Positions 49,929 through 61,188 of a stretch of 64,000 bases of DNA are shown one piece after another. The stretch spans positions 2,604,001 through 2,668,000 of the forward strand of contig CM034303.1 in NCBI GenBank assembly GCA_019925795.1, in the 5' to 3' direction. The notes under the pieces were generated by a model. That model searched no databases and was not told where the DNA came from. It saw only the letters and a list, made by a program, of their open reading frames with translations. Each line of letters starts with the position of its first letter. Position 1 is the first letter of the stretch. The translations under genes were made by a program, and so were the position numbers. The stretch comes from Dendrobium chrysotoxum. Taxonomy: Eukaryota > Streptophyta > Magnoliopsida > Asparagales > Orchidaceae.

Positions 49929-51168
49929 CCATAATAGATGGATTGTAACCAACATGTATGTCATACACTAATATGAAGAGATTTTAACAATTATTTATCC
50001 GATTTTCATATTTATCTAAATTTCTCAAATTAAGGCATTTCACCAAAATATAAAAATACTCTGTGAAAATTCAATATATTCATGTCAACATGTGCAGAAT
50101 CATTAAAAATATATCATACTAAAAGTTATATGGTGAAAATTTACTGAAGATTGAGTTATTATAATTTTTATAAATTATGATCAAATTAAAATTAAAAAAA
50201 TACAAAATAAGCAAAATCATTGAAATCAAATACAGGGTAACAGTAGCCTACTTCGAGACGAGCAAATTTCTAAACTGGACCAGTCAGCAAAACTGGCTCT
50301 TCGACCCTCAAACCCTAGGTTTCTCTCTCCTTCCCCTCTCTTTTTCTTCTCTAATTTTCTCTTTTGCTTCTCTGTTAAAATGCAATAAGAATGAGACATG
50401 CCATTTGAGAAATTCTATAAGTGAATTTAGATTTTTTATAATAAAATATGTTAAGGGTATTTTAGTAATTATGTCAATTGTTTAATTTTTTTCATAAAAT
50501 TCTTATAAATCATTTTATATCTTCAAATCAGATATCTAAAAATTATAAAAAAATATTCACAAAATAGCCCAATATGTTTAGAAGGCTCTGTTACGCCGGT
50601 TCCTAGTGAACCGGCCCAAGCTCAACCGGCCCAAAGGGGGCCGGTCCTGTTTACCTACAGGAGGCGGACTGGTTCCGCCTCCTCTTCTGGTTCCGCCCAA
50701 ACAAGTGGGTCCCACCCACTTAAGTAAATTCAAATTACAAAGGAGGGGGCGGCTAAGGCATTGGGAGGGAAATTTAATTAGGAAACTTTTTGTATTAAAG
50801 GGCATGAGGGGATTAGGGGAGTTTATGTTTTGATTGATTGGAATTAGGGTTTCTTGAAGGCTTGGGCTCTAGACACTCTTGTCTAGAGATTTGGGAGAGA
50901 CGATCCTCCTCTCGAATTGAGGATCTCTTATATCTTTCTTCCGTTCGTGTTTTCCGTATTTCTTATAAGAATTTGCTTGAGTTTGGTTATTCTTCCACGA
51001 CGATTTCTTTGTTTTTATCGCTGTTTTGATCCAAATCTTGCTAGGGTTGCTTGCGAACTCAAGTATATCCAAGGGATTACTTGTGAACTCAAGTATTTCC
51101 TATCAGGCTCTCATAAATTAATTTGCAAAACAGACACTTAACAATCCCAAAAACTTATTTATACTAAC
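49102..51168. other. Intron stretch, LTR-like but unassigned
   Basis: No gene is supported. A (TA)n run lies at about 49895-49927. From 50577 to 51120 the sequence changes to GC-rich CCGGCCCAAGCTCAACCGGCC, followed by pyrimidine-rich DNA with AGGGTTTC. This resembles the R-U5 part of a plant LTR, but no partner or primer-binding site was found. Confidence 0.4.
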
Positions 51169-51187
51169 GTGTCAATTTATTAAGGAA
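51169..51187. repeat. Target-site duplication, left (U6/RTE chimera)
   Basis: GTGTCAATTTATTAAGGAA, 19 bases, identical to 51518-51536. Confidence 0.95.
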
Positions 51188-51517
51188 CAACAACAACAAC
51201 ATCAACATCAAGCCTTTATCCCACTACGTGGGGTCGGCTACATGAATCCTTTTTCTCCATTGTGTCATGTTAAAAGTCAAATTCTCGTTTAAATCTAATA
51301 AAGAAAGATCTAATAAAGAAAGATCATTTCTAAAATTGGAATGATACATAGAAGATTAGCATGGCCCCTACGCAAGGATAACACGCATAAATCGAGAAAT
51401 GGTCCAAATTTTTTATTAACACTGCCGCTGCCAGGTCCCAAGTCCTGGATGAGAAAAGTTGAGGGTTGCGTTAGGTAGTCGACAGTCAACATAAAACTTG
51501 TCGAATAATAATGACAT
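51188..51517 (-). mobile_element. Chimeric retroinsert: RTE LINE 3' end, U6 snRNA, RTE LINE 5' end
   Basis: The 330-bp insert is bounded by perfect 19-bp direct repeats. On the plus strand it reads: 51188-51331, the 3' end of an RTE LINE in antisense, starting with its (CAA)n tail and matching 53851-53990; 51332-51414, U6 snRNA sense; 51415-51517, the LINE 5' end in sense, GCTGCCAGGTCCCAAGTCCT onward, matching the 5' part of the LINE near 56925-57003. Seen from the tail, the LINE 3' piece is in normal orientation and the U6-plus-LINE-5' piece is inverted. That is the pattern left by twin priming on a U6-LINE fused RNA. Confidence 0.88.
51332..51414 (+). pseudogene. U6 snRNA pseudogene (5'-truncated, in LINE chimera)
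   Basis: The 83 bases match plant U6 from AAAATTGGAA to the end. They include AGAAGATTAGCATGGCCCCT (with the conserved AGC), then GCAAGGATAACACGC and GAAATGGTCCAAATTTTTT. A few substitutions, such as CTACGC for CTGCGC and GATAACA for GATGACA, mark it as non-functional. The first 20 or so nucleotides, including the 5' stem-loop, are absent, and no upstream promoter elements exist because LINE sequence precedes it. Confidence 0.93.
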
Positions 51518-51536
51518 GTGTCAATTTATTAAGGAA
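51518..51536. repeat. Target-site duplication, right (U6/RTE chimera)
   Basis: GTGTCAATTTATTAAGGAA, identical to the left copy at 51169-51187. Confidence 0.95.
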
Positions 51537-53831
51537 TTACAAATAAATAGGGAACTTTCTTTTCATATCTACACTGTGCATAAAATTTAAAAAAAAAAAT
51601 CTTATAATTAGAGCACACCAATCTCTATGTTATGACGAAAACAGTTTGCAAATTAAACTTATAATAACTCATGAAATATTATTTGACTTTGCAGGTCAAT
51701 ATATGTCTTATAGAAATTTAAGGATTTTGTCTCTCTTTCTTAGCTGAATAGTCATAACATTTTTCAAATTTCAAAATAACTTTAAAATATATGTTAATAA
51801 GCATTTTAGAGCATCTTATCAATCAAGCTTTTATTTATATAAATATTTTTACAAAGAAATATATGTATGAGAGTTGTGGTCGTTTCATGATCAAATTGAA
51901 CCGTTGACTATTACATATCTATCCCACATACATCAATAAGCTTGGTACCAAAGCCAAACCCACAAAAAGCGAGGACCATCAGCGTTGTAGCTGTACAAGG
52001 ACATGACTTCATCAAATTTGGCCTACTCCGGTATTGATTGCTTGCTCGCTCTCTTATGGGTAACCTATTTCCCTAGTTGCTAATTTCTTTTTGATGGTTA
52101 ATTTCTTCACTAAGAAAGAAAAGTGTTGGCTAGTTCTATCATTTTACAATTACAAGAAGATATTGCTAAGATCTAAATAATCAACTCTTCATAAAGCCCA
52201 GCTATGCACCCTGATTAAACTATCCTTGCACTTTTTACATGTATATTGACTTGAATGTGAGTAATGTGTCCCACCAAGAAAATAATAGCTTAACTCACTA
52301 AATGTATCCATTACATGATAACTTGAGATAGTGCTTTTATACCGACATTATGATTCACTAGGATCAATATTTTTTAGATTTTCATTTGTGTTTTCAATAT
52401 AAATTAGTGCGGGGCCGAGTTAAAAAAAATTAGCATATATTACATGCATTTTATCACATCTTGTGGGCCCTGAAAATCCATGCCCCATGCATCTAACTTA
52501 CAATTGTAGTTTCATAATTAATTAGCCTTTTTTTAAGTTTTCTGTATTTTAGCCAATTATTGCATTTGACAATCATAACACATTCATGCCACCTAAATCG
52601 ACAGGTATCGATCAATTTTGATGGATTAGCCTAAATTGTAAAAGATTTAGCTATTAAATCAAATGTACAAGATAAAAAGCTGACCCACAAGTGAAACTTT
52701 TTAGAGGAAAACCAATTACAAATACAAACACTTAGAAAACTATAAGATTTGAATGCACCACATGATGGATAAAATAATGACATAAATCACCCAATTAGGC
52801 CTTACGATTCAAATTGCACCACCTGCTCATTCCCAAGCCATCCCTCCTTGGAACCCAACGACTTTAAGGAAGTTCGTTTACACCAACTTAGGGAAGAACA
52901 ACCCATTAGAGTATTTTTTTTTTTTTTCTTCTTCTTTTTTAGCAACCCATTCCCTATAGAAATGCATTGGGGTGAAGCACATCCATAGGAATGAGGAAGT
53001 CTTTAATGATATTTTCACTAAAATTAAACTTGAGGCACCATCCTTTGATGGGTTTAACGACCCAACAAATTTTTAGACTAACTAAAGCTAATGGGTGAAT
53101 ATTTTCAAAATATTATTATGATAAGAAAATTGCGTGAGCAATTATTGACCCTTATGCAAAGAAGTATGCAGGCCATTGGTTGCCTTAATATTTTCAAAGA
53201 TCTAGTTTCTTGAAAACACTGTATTGACAATGATGAGCAACTTGTTAATAAATTTGTCATTGGCCTTAGCATGAAAATTTGAAATGAAATTGAGCTACCT
53301 CCTCAGAATGGAGAGTGGAAATGAAGTAAAGTTGTATGATCCTCAAGCCCTTGTGGTTTCTTTTCATTGTGCGTTGCTTGCTAAAAAATAAGAGAAGATT
53401 ACGCTCATTTCTAGGACTAGAGGATAGTCCAACACTTACCCACCCAGATGTCTGACACTTACCCCACCTAGATCAAAAATTTTCTATTGCAGGTATCATC
53501 ACCATCAACATAAAGAAGTTGGTTTTCATCATTACTATTGACAAAATATGAAAAGAAATTAAGTTTCCATATTTATTATTCAAATAAGGAAAAAAATTAT
53601 CTTCATTATTGTCATCCAAGGAGAACAAAAGATTTTGCTATTTTCATCTTCATCAAGTTTGGAGCAATCATTGATGATATAAATCATTATGAAGACACCA
53701 AGATAAAATTCCTCTTTTTTTATATTGACTTGGCCAAAATTTAAAAACAAAGGAGCATGAAGAATTTGACCCTCCTCTCTTCTCCCAAATTTATGGAGTC
53801 ATTTCTTAAAAAGAATGAAACAATAAATAAC
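51537..53831. other. Intron stretch with a possible decayed gag relic
   Basis: Mostly AT-rich without genes. At about 53036-53400 the plus strand, read through stops and shifts, gives FDGFNDPTNF and later EYFQNYYYDKK-like words. This resembles the start of a gypsy gag domain, but too weakly to assign with confidence. Confidence 0.35.
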
Positions 53832-53850
53832 TGCAATCAAGATCAATGTA
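53832..53850. repeat. Target-site duplication, left (RTE LINE)
   Basis: TGCAATCAAGATCAATGTA, identical to 57161-57179, directly next to the LINE's CAACAACATC tail. Confidence 0.85.
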
Positions 53851-56800
53851 CAACAACATCAACAACAACATCAAGCTTTTATCCCACTACGTGGGGTCGG
53901 CTACATGAATCTTTTTTCTCCATTGTGTCCTGTTAAAAGTCAAATTCTCGTTTAAATTTAATAAAGAAAGATCATTTCTAATATTTTCTAACCAAATCTT
54001 TTTAGGTCTACCTCTACCTTTCTTAACATAAGTCAAATCTAAGACCTCTACTTTCCTAACCGGGTCATCAGAAGGCTGCCGTTTTATGTGACCAAACCAT
54101 CTAAGGCGACTCTCTCTAATTTTATCTTCCACTGGAGCTACTCCTACCTTTTCACGAATATGCTCATTTCGTATCCTATCTCTAAGGGTAAAGCCACTCA
54201 TCCACCTGAGCATCCTCATCTCTGCAACACTTAACCTAGATTATGCTTCTCTTTTAATGGCCAACATTCAGCACCATAAAGCATTGCAGGTCTCACCACC
54301 ATCTTATAGAATTTTCCCTTAAGTTTGAGGGGTACTTTTCTATCACACAACAAGCCTGATGCATTCCTCCACTTCAACCATCCAACTTGGATTCTACTGA
54401 TAATATCCCCATCTGTTTCACCATCACTCTGAACAATAGATCCAAGATATCTAAAATGTGTACTCTTATTAATGACTTGATCGCCCAAAGTCACAATCCC
54501 CTCACTAGGTCTATTATTACTAAAATTACACTCCATATATTCCGTTTTAGATCTACTCAAGCAAAAACCTTTAGACTCTAAGGTTGACCTCCACAATTCT
54601 AGTTTACCTTCAACTCCCTCTCTAGTCTTATCAACAAGAAGAATATCATCAGCAAAAAGCATACACCAAGGTACATCCTCTTGCAAATGTCTAGTGAGAA
54701 CATTCATGACTAAAGCAAAAAGATATGGGCTTAAGGCTGATCCTTGATGTAATCCAACCGAAATAGGGAAATACTTAGTCAAACCACCTTGTGTTTGAAC
54801 ACAAGTAATAGCTCATGCATACATATCTTTAATGATTTGAATATAAGCGTTATTAACTCCTTTCTTTTCAAGAACTCTCCTTAGCACTTCTCTTGGAATT
54901 TTATCATATGCTTTTTCTAAATCAATAAATATCATATGTAAATCCTCCTTATTCTCTCTATATTTCTCCATCAAATCTCTTAATAAATGTATGGCTTGCA
55001 TAGTAGACCTACCCGGCATGAATCCAAATTGATTTTGAGAAACATTAGTATCATACCGCAACCTATGCTCCATAACTCATTCCCATAGTTTTAAAGTATG
55101 ACACATTAACTTAATTCCTCTATAATTCGCACAATCTTGTGCATTACCTTTATTTTTAAAAATAGGGATTAACACACTCATTCTCCACTCATTTGGCATC
55201 TTTTTAGTTTTCAAAACAGTATTAAAAAGTTTAGTAAGCCAAGAAATTCCTTCATCTCCTAAGCATTTGCACACCTCTATTGGAATATCATCAGGTCCAA
55301 CAGCTTTTCCACCCTTCATTTTCTTTAAAGCCTCTCTAACTTCTGTTTTACTAATACGCCGATAAAAACAGAAATCTTTATTTTTATTTAGGGTGCTAAG
55401 GTCACTACAGTCAATAGTATTTTCATATTCTTCATTAAAAAGTTTAGCAAAATATCTCATCCACCTTTGTTGAATATCATCTTCTAAAAAAAGTATTTTT
55501 TGATCTTCATCCTTAATACACATCACTTGAACTAAATCCTTACTACTTCTATCTCTTTATTTGGCTAACTTATGCATATATCTTTCTCCCTCCTTAGTAT
55601 CTAATCTATTATATAAATCACTAAAAGCTAAACTCTTTGCATCGCATATTACTTTCTTAGATTCCTTATGTGCCTCTTTATATATTTTTCAATTATCAGA
55701 ATTTTACAATTAAACTAATTTTTATAACAAATCTTTTTATTTTTAATCTTTTCTTGCACATTTGAATTTCACCACCAACTATTTTTACTATTAGGAGCTT
55801 TTCTCTTTGAAACTTCAAGCACATCTTTTATAATATTCTTAATATCACTAGTTACTTTTTCTCACATAATATTAGCATTCTCATGCACAGACAAAATCTT
55901 AAGATCTAAAATCTTACTCTCAAAAATATTTTTGTTAATATTCTTTAAATGCCCCCATCTAATCCTAGAATATCGTTTTACTTTATTTTTTATTTTCTGC
56001 CCCATTATCTTCAAGTCCAAAACTAATAAATGATGTTGGGTACATAAATTTTCACTCGGGATAATTTTACAATCTTTGCAATTTAAACGATCAAATTTTC
56101 TTATAAGAAAATAATCAATCAGAGTTGTACTATATCTATTTTTATAAGTAATGAGATGCTCATTCTTTTTATTAAATAAGGTATTAGCAATTAAAAAGTT
56201 ATAAGCTAAACAAAAATCTAATATGAACTTACCATCTTCATTTGTCGTTCCAAACCCATGGCCACCATGAATGCTTTTAAAATCATCTACCTCTCTACCA
56301 ACATGTCCATTTAAATCTCCTCCAATAAAAACTCTTTCTTCAAGAGGTATCTTTTGTATTAATTCTTCTAAGTCATTCCAAAATTTTAATTTTGAACTCA
56401 TATCCAAACCCACTTGAGGAGCATAAGCACTTATAATGTTAACAATCTTAGCATCAACAATAATTTTTAAAGCTATAATTCTATCTTCAATTCTATTAAT
56501 ATTTATAACATTATCCTTCAAACTCTTATCTAAAATCAAGCCTACACCATTTCTAGTACGACTCCTACCCAAATACCAAAGTTTAAATCCTAAACTACCA
56601 ATCTCCTTAGCCTTCTCTCCAACCCATTTAATTTCCTTAATGCACAGAATATTTATCTTCCTATGAATCATAATATTTATTAATTCTATTAATTTTCCTG
56701 TAAGGGAACCTATATTCCAAGTTTCTATCCTAATTTTAGTTTCATGGACTAGCTTCTTTGTCCACATCAGTCCTTGATGTGGGAACCCTTGACTATTTAA

Positions 56801-57160
56801 CACTGCACCCGGGCGGCGGTGCAACGGCCCTTGCACACTTGTCGTTGTATTCAAGCCATACAGCGTGTCGCCTCCAGGGGACGCCCTAGCATTAACATAA
56901 TTTCTTAAAGGATTCATGTCATTATTATTTGACAAGTTTTACGCTGGCTGTCAACTATCTAACGCAACCCTCCACTTTTCTCATCCAGGACTTGGGACCT
57001 GGCAACGGAATGTAAATCTTGAAAAATGCTGCCTAGGCAGGAAGCATGTATAACACAATAAAAGGTTTGGAAGTTTCAAATTCAACACAAGTAGTAGTGA
57101 CTGACCCATGAAACTTTACTGCATTCATATGATTCTCACAAGTAGTAAAGTAGTAATGAT
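53851..57160 (-). mobile_element. RTE-type LINE (non-LTR retrotransposon), inactivated
   Basis: Minus-strand coding. 56935-55862 gives the apurinic-type endonuclease: ETWNIGSLTGK, then GGDLNGHVG and TLIDYFLI. 55526-54231 gives the reverse transcriptase, with MKGGKAVGPDDIPIEV, NQFGFMPGRSTMQAIHLLRD, IFIDLEKAYDKIPRE, LHQGSALSPYLFALVMN and the catalytic FADD in MLFADDILLVD. 54219-53887 gives the C-terminal RESRLRWFGHIKRQPSDDPV region. Stops or shifts near 55860-55530, 55075, 54800 and 54225 break the frame. The 3' end, CGACCCCACGTAGTGGGATA plus a TTG-rich tail, is the familiar end of plant RTE LINEs. A 19-bp direct repeat flanks 53851-57160. About 150 bases at 57004-57160 beyond the recognisable LINE 5' end are unexplained. 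Confidence 0.9.
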
Positions 57161-57179
57161 TGCAATCAAGATCAATGTA
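57161..57179. repeat. Target-site duplication, right (RTE LINE)
   Basis: TGCAATCAAGATCAATGTA, identical to 53832-53850. It lies about 155 bases beyond the last clear LINE sequence. Confidence 0.8.
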
Positions 57180-57506
57180 TATTTATCATAATCTAAGATT
57201 TTTTTGTTTTTTCAAGAGAGATTTCTCCATAAAACTTTACTGCATACATGTGATTCTCACAAAGAAATGTTCACCAACCCACAATTCGCCAAAGATTTCG
57301 TTGGCGGTGATCCGTTGACAAACAAAACAACAAGACAAAAGAAGATTATTATCTTACTGCAAACTCATGAGTATTCTGCTTGCTCCCCATTCCATTGCCT
57401 ATGTGGCTCTGTTCCAACATTGGAGCTATTCAGGCCTTTCTACAAGTTAACTCTGTTTCTTTGTTGGCAATTCATATGTATATTGATAAAACTGATTTTC
57501 CTACAG

Positions 57507-57973
57507 TAACCGGAAAGATCACAAGAAAAATTGATGTTTATGCATTTGGTGTGATACTCTTGGAGCTAATGACAAGTAGAAAGGTGCTTGATGACACTGT
57601 CCCCGACGAAGATGCAAATTTGGTTGCTGCCTTTCGCAGGATCCATCCCAGGGATCTATCTAGCTTAGACAAATTTGTGGATTCTTCCATCTTTCCCGAT
57701 GAGGAATCTCGCAGAAGCATTGCCGATGTTGCAGAGATTGCATATCACTGTACCACCCGTGAACCCAACTACAGGCCAGAAATGAGCAATGTTGTCACCA
57801 TGTTGTCTCCCATAGCAGACCAGTGGTCTCCGAACAATTACGGGGATCATGATGGCGATGGCAAGTTGAGCATAAGCCTCACCAGTATGGTTCATAAATG
57901 GCAAGTGAGTGATGACTCATCCTATGTCGATTCTTTCAGCAGTTACAAGGCAAGCACAAGTACTTTCCATTAG
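57507..57973 (+). CDS. TMK: TMK-type LRR receptor-like kinase, exon 2
   Basis: Exon 2 completes the kinase domain begun at 16855. It opens after TTTTCCTACAG with codon 770 completed as Ile and reads TGKITRKIDVYAFGVILLEL, the subdomain IX block, then a LDDTVPDEDANLVAAFRRI segment and the C-lobe end CTTREPNYRPEMSNVVTML, with the conserved Arg of subdomain XI. The tail is short and Ser-rich, ending at a TAG at 57971-57973. Spliced with exon 1 the coding sequence is 2775 nt, 924 residues; Arabidopsis TMK1 is 942. The frame is intact across the 38.3-kb intron, and neither exon has a stop or shift, so the gene has probably stayed functional after the insertions. Confidence 0.93.
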
Positions 57974-59712
57974 ATTTACTGGTAATAACTACCTGAACAG
58001 TGATTTGTTCTCCCATTGTAAAGCTTGAGGGAGAAGTGCTTGTTGCATATTAAGCATTTTAGTTAGAGCAGACCACTTGCAGAATGGCTCAGCTTCCACT
58101 TCAGTAGGAACCGAAGGAACTGGATTCTTTCTTTGAGTGGTTAAAGAAAGTTCTGTTGTTCTATTTTCTGTTTTCTTTTAAATTTTCTGACTGGGGAAAT
58201 CAATATGAGAGTTGTCTTACATATATCGCTGTCTGTAAATTCAGAACCTGATTTGGAAAGAATGAAAGCAACCAGAACATTACATTATCTGTTCTTTTTG
58301 TCTCTCCTCTTATACAATACAATTGATTTCACCTTTCAAGCTTTTGTGAAGTGATAACTGTATTCAAGCTCTCAATCTTAATGTGACAGTGGAGGAAGCT
58401 AAGTACTGCTCTCAATTTTATTTGTAACAGAGCCGGATGAGTCGACCAAGAAATGAGGCGTCATATTTCTCCCTTGCATCATAAAATTTCGTTTTTTACA
58501 GGGCTTCGAGAATTGAAATGAACTGTTTATTTAAGCACTGGCTCAGTTTTGTTTTCTTATGTCATCTAGTTTGGCATCTTGCAGAAATATAATGATACAG
58601 AATGGCTGAGGCAAGTTCGAAGTGACTTGAAGATAAAGCGACAGGCTTTAGCGAAGGTGGCAATTGTGCCCAGCTTGGGGAGGCGATAGTCACAGAGGCC
58701 ATCCATCTAGAACAGAAAGAGGCTGAGAGAGAAAGTTTTATAAAATAGGGAAGAGGCAATGATGGAGGGGTACTAAACAAGAAGAGATTGTTGCAGCGAG
58801 GGCCCAGGAAAAAGCTAAACCTTAGAGAGTCCAATTCGAAGAGGAGACCCACACAAAAATGGTGGCAGAAGTGTTCATTGCTTAGGAAGCCACGACTGAG
58901 GAAGATACTGCTAGCCCACAGTCCATGATCAGAAGACAAAACAATCTGACCAAAAAATTGAGAAGGCCACTAAGCTGGCCTAATTGCTCATCGAGATGGT
59001 GCTGTGAGAAGATAGTGTATGCATGAAGTGGCCTAATTGCTCATCGAGATCCCATGAGTCACCTCCCTTTTCTAAGAAGGTGGAGTGGGATTCAGCTGGG
59101 GCTGCATCGTGTGGTATGTTCCTTTCTATCATGGCTAATTTTCACATGCTACCATCCATATATCAAATATGTGCATAATGAATGAAATATTAAAATTTAG
59201 GGGGATTTACATACATACCACTTTATATCATATTATTTACATATCTAACACCCAAAATTTTAATATTTCATATATATTACCCATAGATCAAATATGGATG
59301 CAATGAATGAAAAATTAAAGTTCTGTCTGATTGGAACTAATAAACATAATATATATAAAAAACAAAATCTAAGGTATGTTTGTGATGGAGCTTCCTTCAG
59401 ACGTTGCTTAGGAAGAATCGTGATGGGAGCTTGCATGAGGAGGCATTGATGATATCAGCGACATGTAAAAGAGCAAAGAAACTTTTGAGACGAATCATGA
59501 GAAGTTACCCACATCACCAACGACACGCGAATGAGCAGAGGAGATTTTGAAGGAGACTAGCTCGGTATGGAGATCGACAGGATCAATAGCATACATAGAA
59601 GAAGAGATCGAGATAGAAGCTCGTGTGGGGGCAGATCGTAGTGTACCCCCGAGAATGCACCAAAACTTAAGTAAGAATGAATGTCAAATTCCTCAAAAAT
59701 AAATACTTGGTC

Positions 59713-59845
59713 TTTCAAGAAGGGGAGTACTACTAGCATCTTAAATGCCAGATCATCTCATACATATAAATAGCAATCCCTTTCATAATAAACCCCCACC
59801 TCCACTGCTCCACACACTCACACTGTATATACATTCCCTTACACC
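59713..59845. repeat. Diverged duplicated block, copy 1 (promoter-like)
   Basis: It shares with 61080-61188, in the same order: CTTTCAAGAAGGG, CATCTTAAATG, AGATCAT, AAATAGCA, TCATAATAA, CCCCACCT and ACATTCCCTTAC. This copy contains TATAAATAG at 59765, a good core-promoter TATA box. A 16-codon frame with a favourable start follows at 59886-59936, but nothing supports it as a gene. Confidence 0.6.
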
Positions 59846-60738
59846 ATCTAAAGAAGACAAAATAGTGATAGCTAAGAGCCTGTTAATGGCCACCCTGGAT
59901 GGCTTGGTTGGTAGAACAACTCACACTCCACATTAATAACCTTCTGTTTCTTCAATTTTAATCTTATTTTTTCATTGGATCATAGAAGATCTGAGCTTGA
60001 GAATTGATAAGATTGGCTCTATGAATCTTCTTTCACTTTCATTCATTTTTGTTGGGCTAAATTAAGTGCTACATTGAACAATTGAGAAATTATAGTTTAT
60101 ATGTTTTATAATGCTTAAAATTAGAGAAATATATTCATTATTTCTTTTTTTGGAGAAATATATTTGAAAGTTTATTGATGATCGAAAGATCCCTCCTTAA
60201 GACTGCGGACTACTTTTTTTAAGTTTGCCCAACTCGAGTTAATTAAAATAACATTTGAATAATGTTCATGATCGAAATACCCCCACTTTATAACGAAAAA
60301 AAATTAGTGCAATTAAATATGTAATAAAATCTTTAAAATATCCTTCATGAAATAACCCATCAATATTGAATAAATTTTCAAGGGAAAATTAAACTAATTT
60401 ACTAATACAATCCCATCAATGGAATATGAATTGTGGCCATGGCATAGGATTTCACAATTGGTTTTTGCGGGGGCTCGAGTGGACATAACCGATAAAGCTA
60501 GGGTTTGTTGGGACCTCATTAACAAGACCGACAAAGTTGGTGATTTGCGAACAAAAAAAAATAATGTCGTAGTAGGGCCACGATGCGAAGAGGCTCTCGC
60601 TTTGAATGACAAGTTCAAACAAGTTCGAACCTTATTCAAATCAGGTTTAAATAAGCTTTAAACAAGGTTCAATCATACTCGGATCAATCAAAGTTTTGAT
60701 TATAATCAATTCAAATTAAATTTGTCCTCTCCCTCAGA

Positions 60739-60892
60739 GGGAAATTATTCTGTGCGGTCACCGGATGGCATCCAGAGGCGAATCAGGACGTGCCACGTCA
60801 CTTTTTTGCTGTGTATCGATGCTGTGTACCGGGTAATGTGGTGCATCTTGATTTACCTCCGGACTGTCCGGTGACCGCATAGAATAATTTCC
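60739..60892. mobile_element. Foldback MITE, copy C
   Basis: A 154-bp member of the family seen at 1704. Ends are GGAAATTATTCTGTGCGGTC and, in reverse complement, GGAAATTATTCTATGCGGTC. Flanks are TCCCTCAGA (60730-60738) and TCTCTCAGA (60893-60901), a 9-bp target duplication with one mismatch. The body pairs with itself over most of its length. Confidence 0.82.
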
Positions 60893-61079
60893 TCTCTCAG
60901 AGAGGCCTACGATTAACTTTGCATCATTTTTTATTAAAAAATAAATTCCTCGACCGGCATAATAATATCTATTTGAATTTATAATTAAATACAATATAAA
61001 AAAACTTCTAGAAATTTCCCAAAAAATAAAGTGCCACCAAGATCATAAATGAGTGCACCTTCAACATAAACAATAGTGC

Positions 61080-61188
61080 CTTTCAAGAAGGGCAAATGCC
61101 TCTGCCATCTTAAATGTTAGATCATGTAAATAGCATTTCTTGTCATAATAATCCCCACCTTCTCACTGTGATTCACATTCCCTTACCA
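61080..61188. repeat. Diverged duplicated block, copy 2
   Basis: Partner of 59713-59845, about 1.3 kb downstream and about 870 bases upstream of the RALF start. The TATA box is changed to TGTAAATAG in this copy. Confidence 0.6.

Larger units (their letters stand above)
19163..57506 (+). other. 38.3-kb TMK intron filled with nested transposable elements
   Basis: The donor is GCAA then GTAAGT at 19163; the acceptor is TTTTCCTACAG at 57496-57506. Joining the exons keeps phase (codon 770 is A plus TA, Ile) and yields the continuous kinase sequence PEYA-I-TGKITRKIDVYAFG. The intron contains at least five separately inserted elements, listed individually. Unannotated pieces (19163-19681, 46871-48408, 49110-51168, 51537-53030) are AT-rich with no gene that I can support. 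If all elements were removed the intron would still be several kilobases. Confidence 0.88.

Noticed and set aside
51332..51414. A functional U6 snRNA gene
   Set aside because: The first 20 or so nucleotides are missing, several conserved positions are changed, LINE sequence lies directly upstream so there is no U6-type promoter, and the block sits inside a retroinsert with target duplications.
58562..58939. A 125-residue minus-strand frame downstream of the TMK gene
   Set aside because: No family likeness, and the opposite strand gives equally plausible fragments. Probably chance or a very decayed element.
59886..59936. A 16-residue peptide gene after the TATA-containing block
   Set aside because: The start context is good, but length and lack of homology make chance the simplest reading; it is mentioned only as context for the duplicated block.
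60419..60661. An 80-residue plus-strand frame
   Set aside because: No recognisable motif, no neighbouring exon with compatible junctions, and it lies in AT-rich intergenic DNA.
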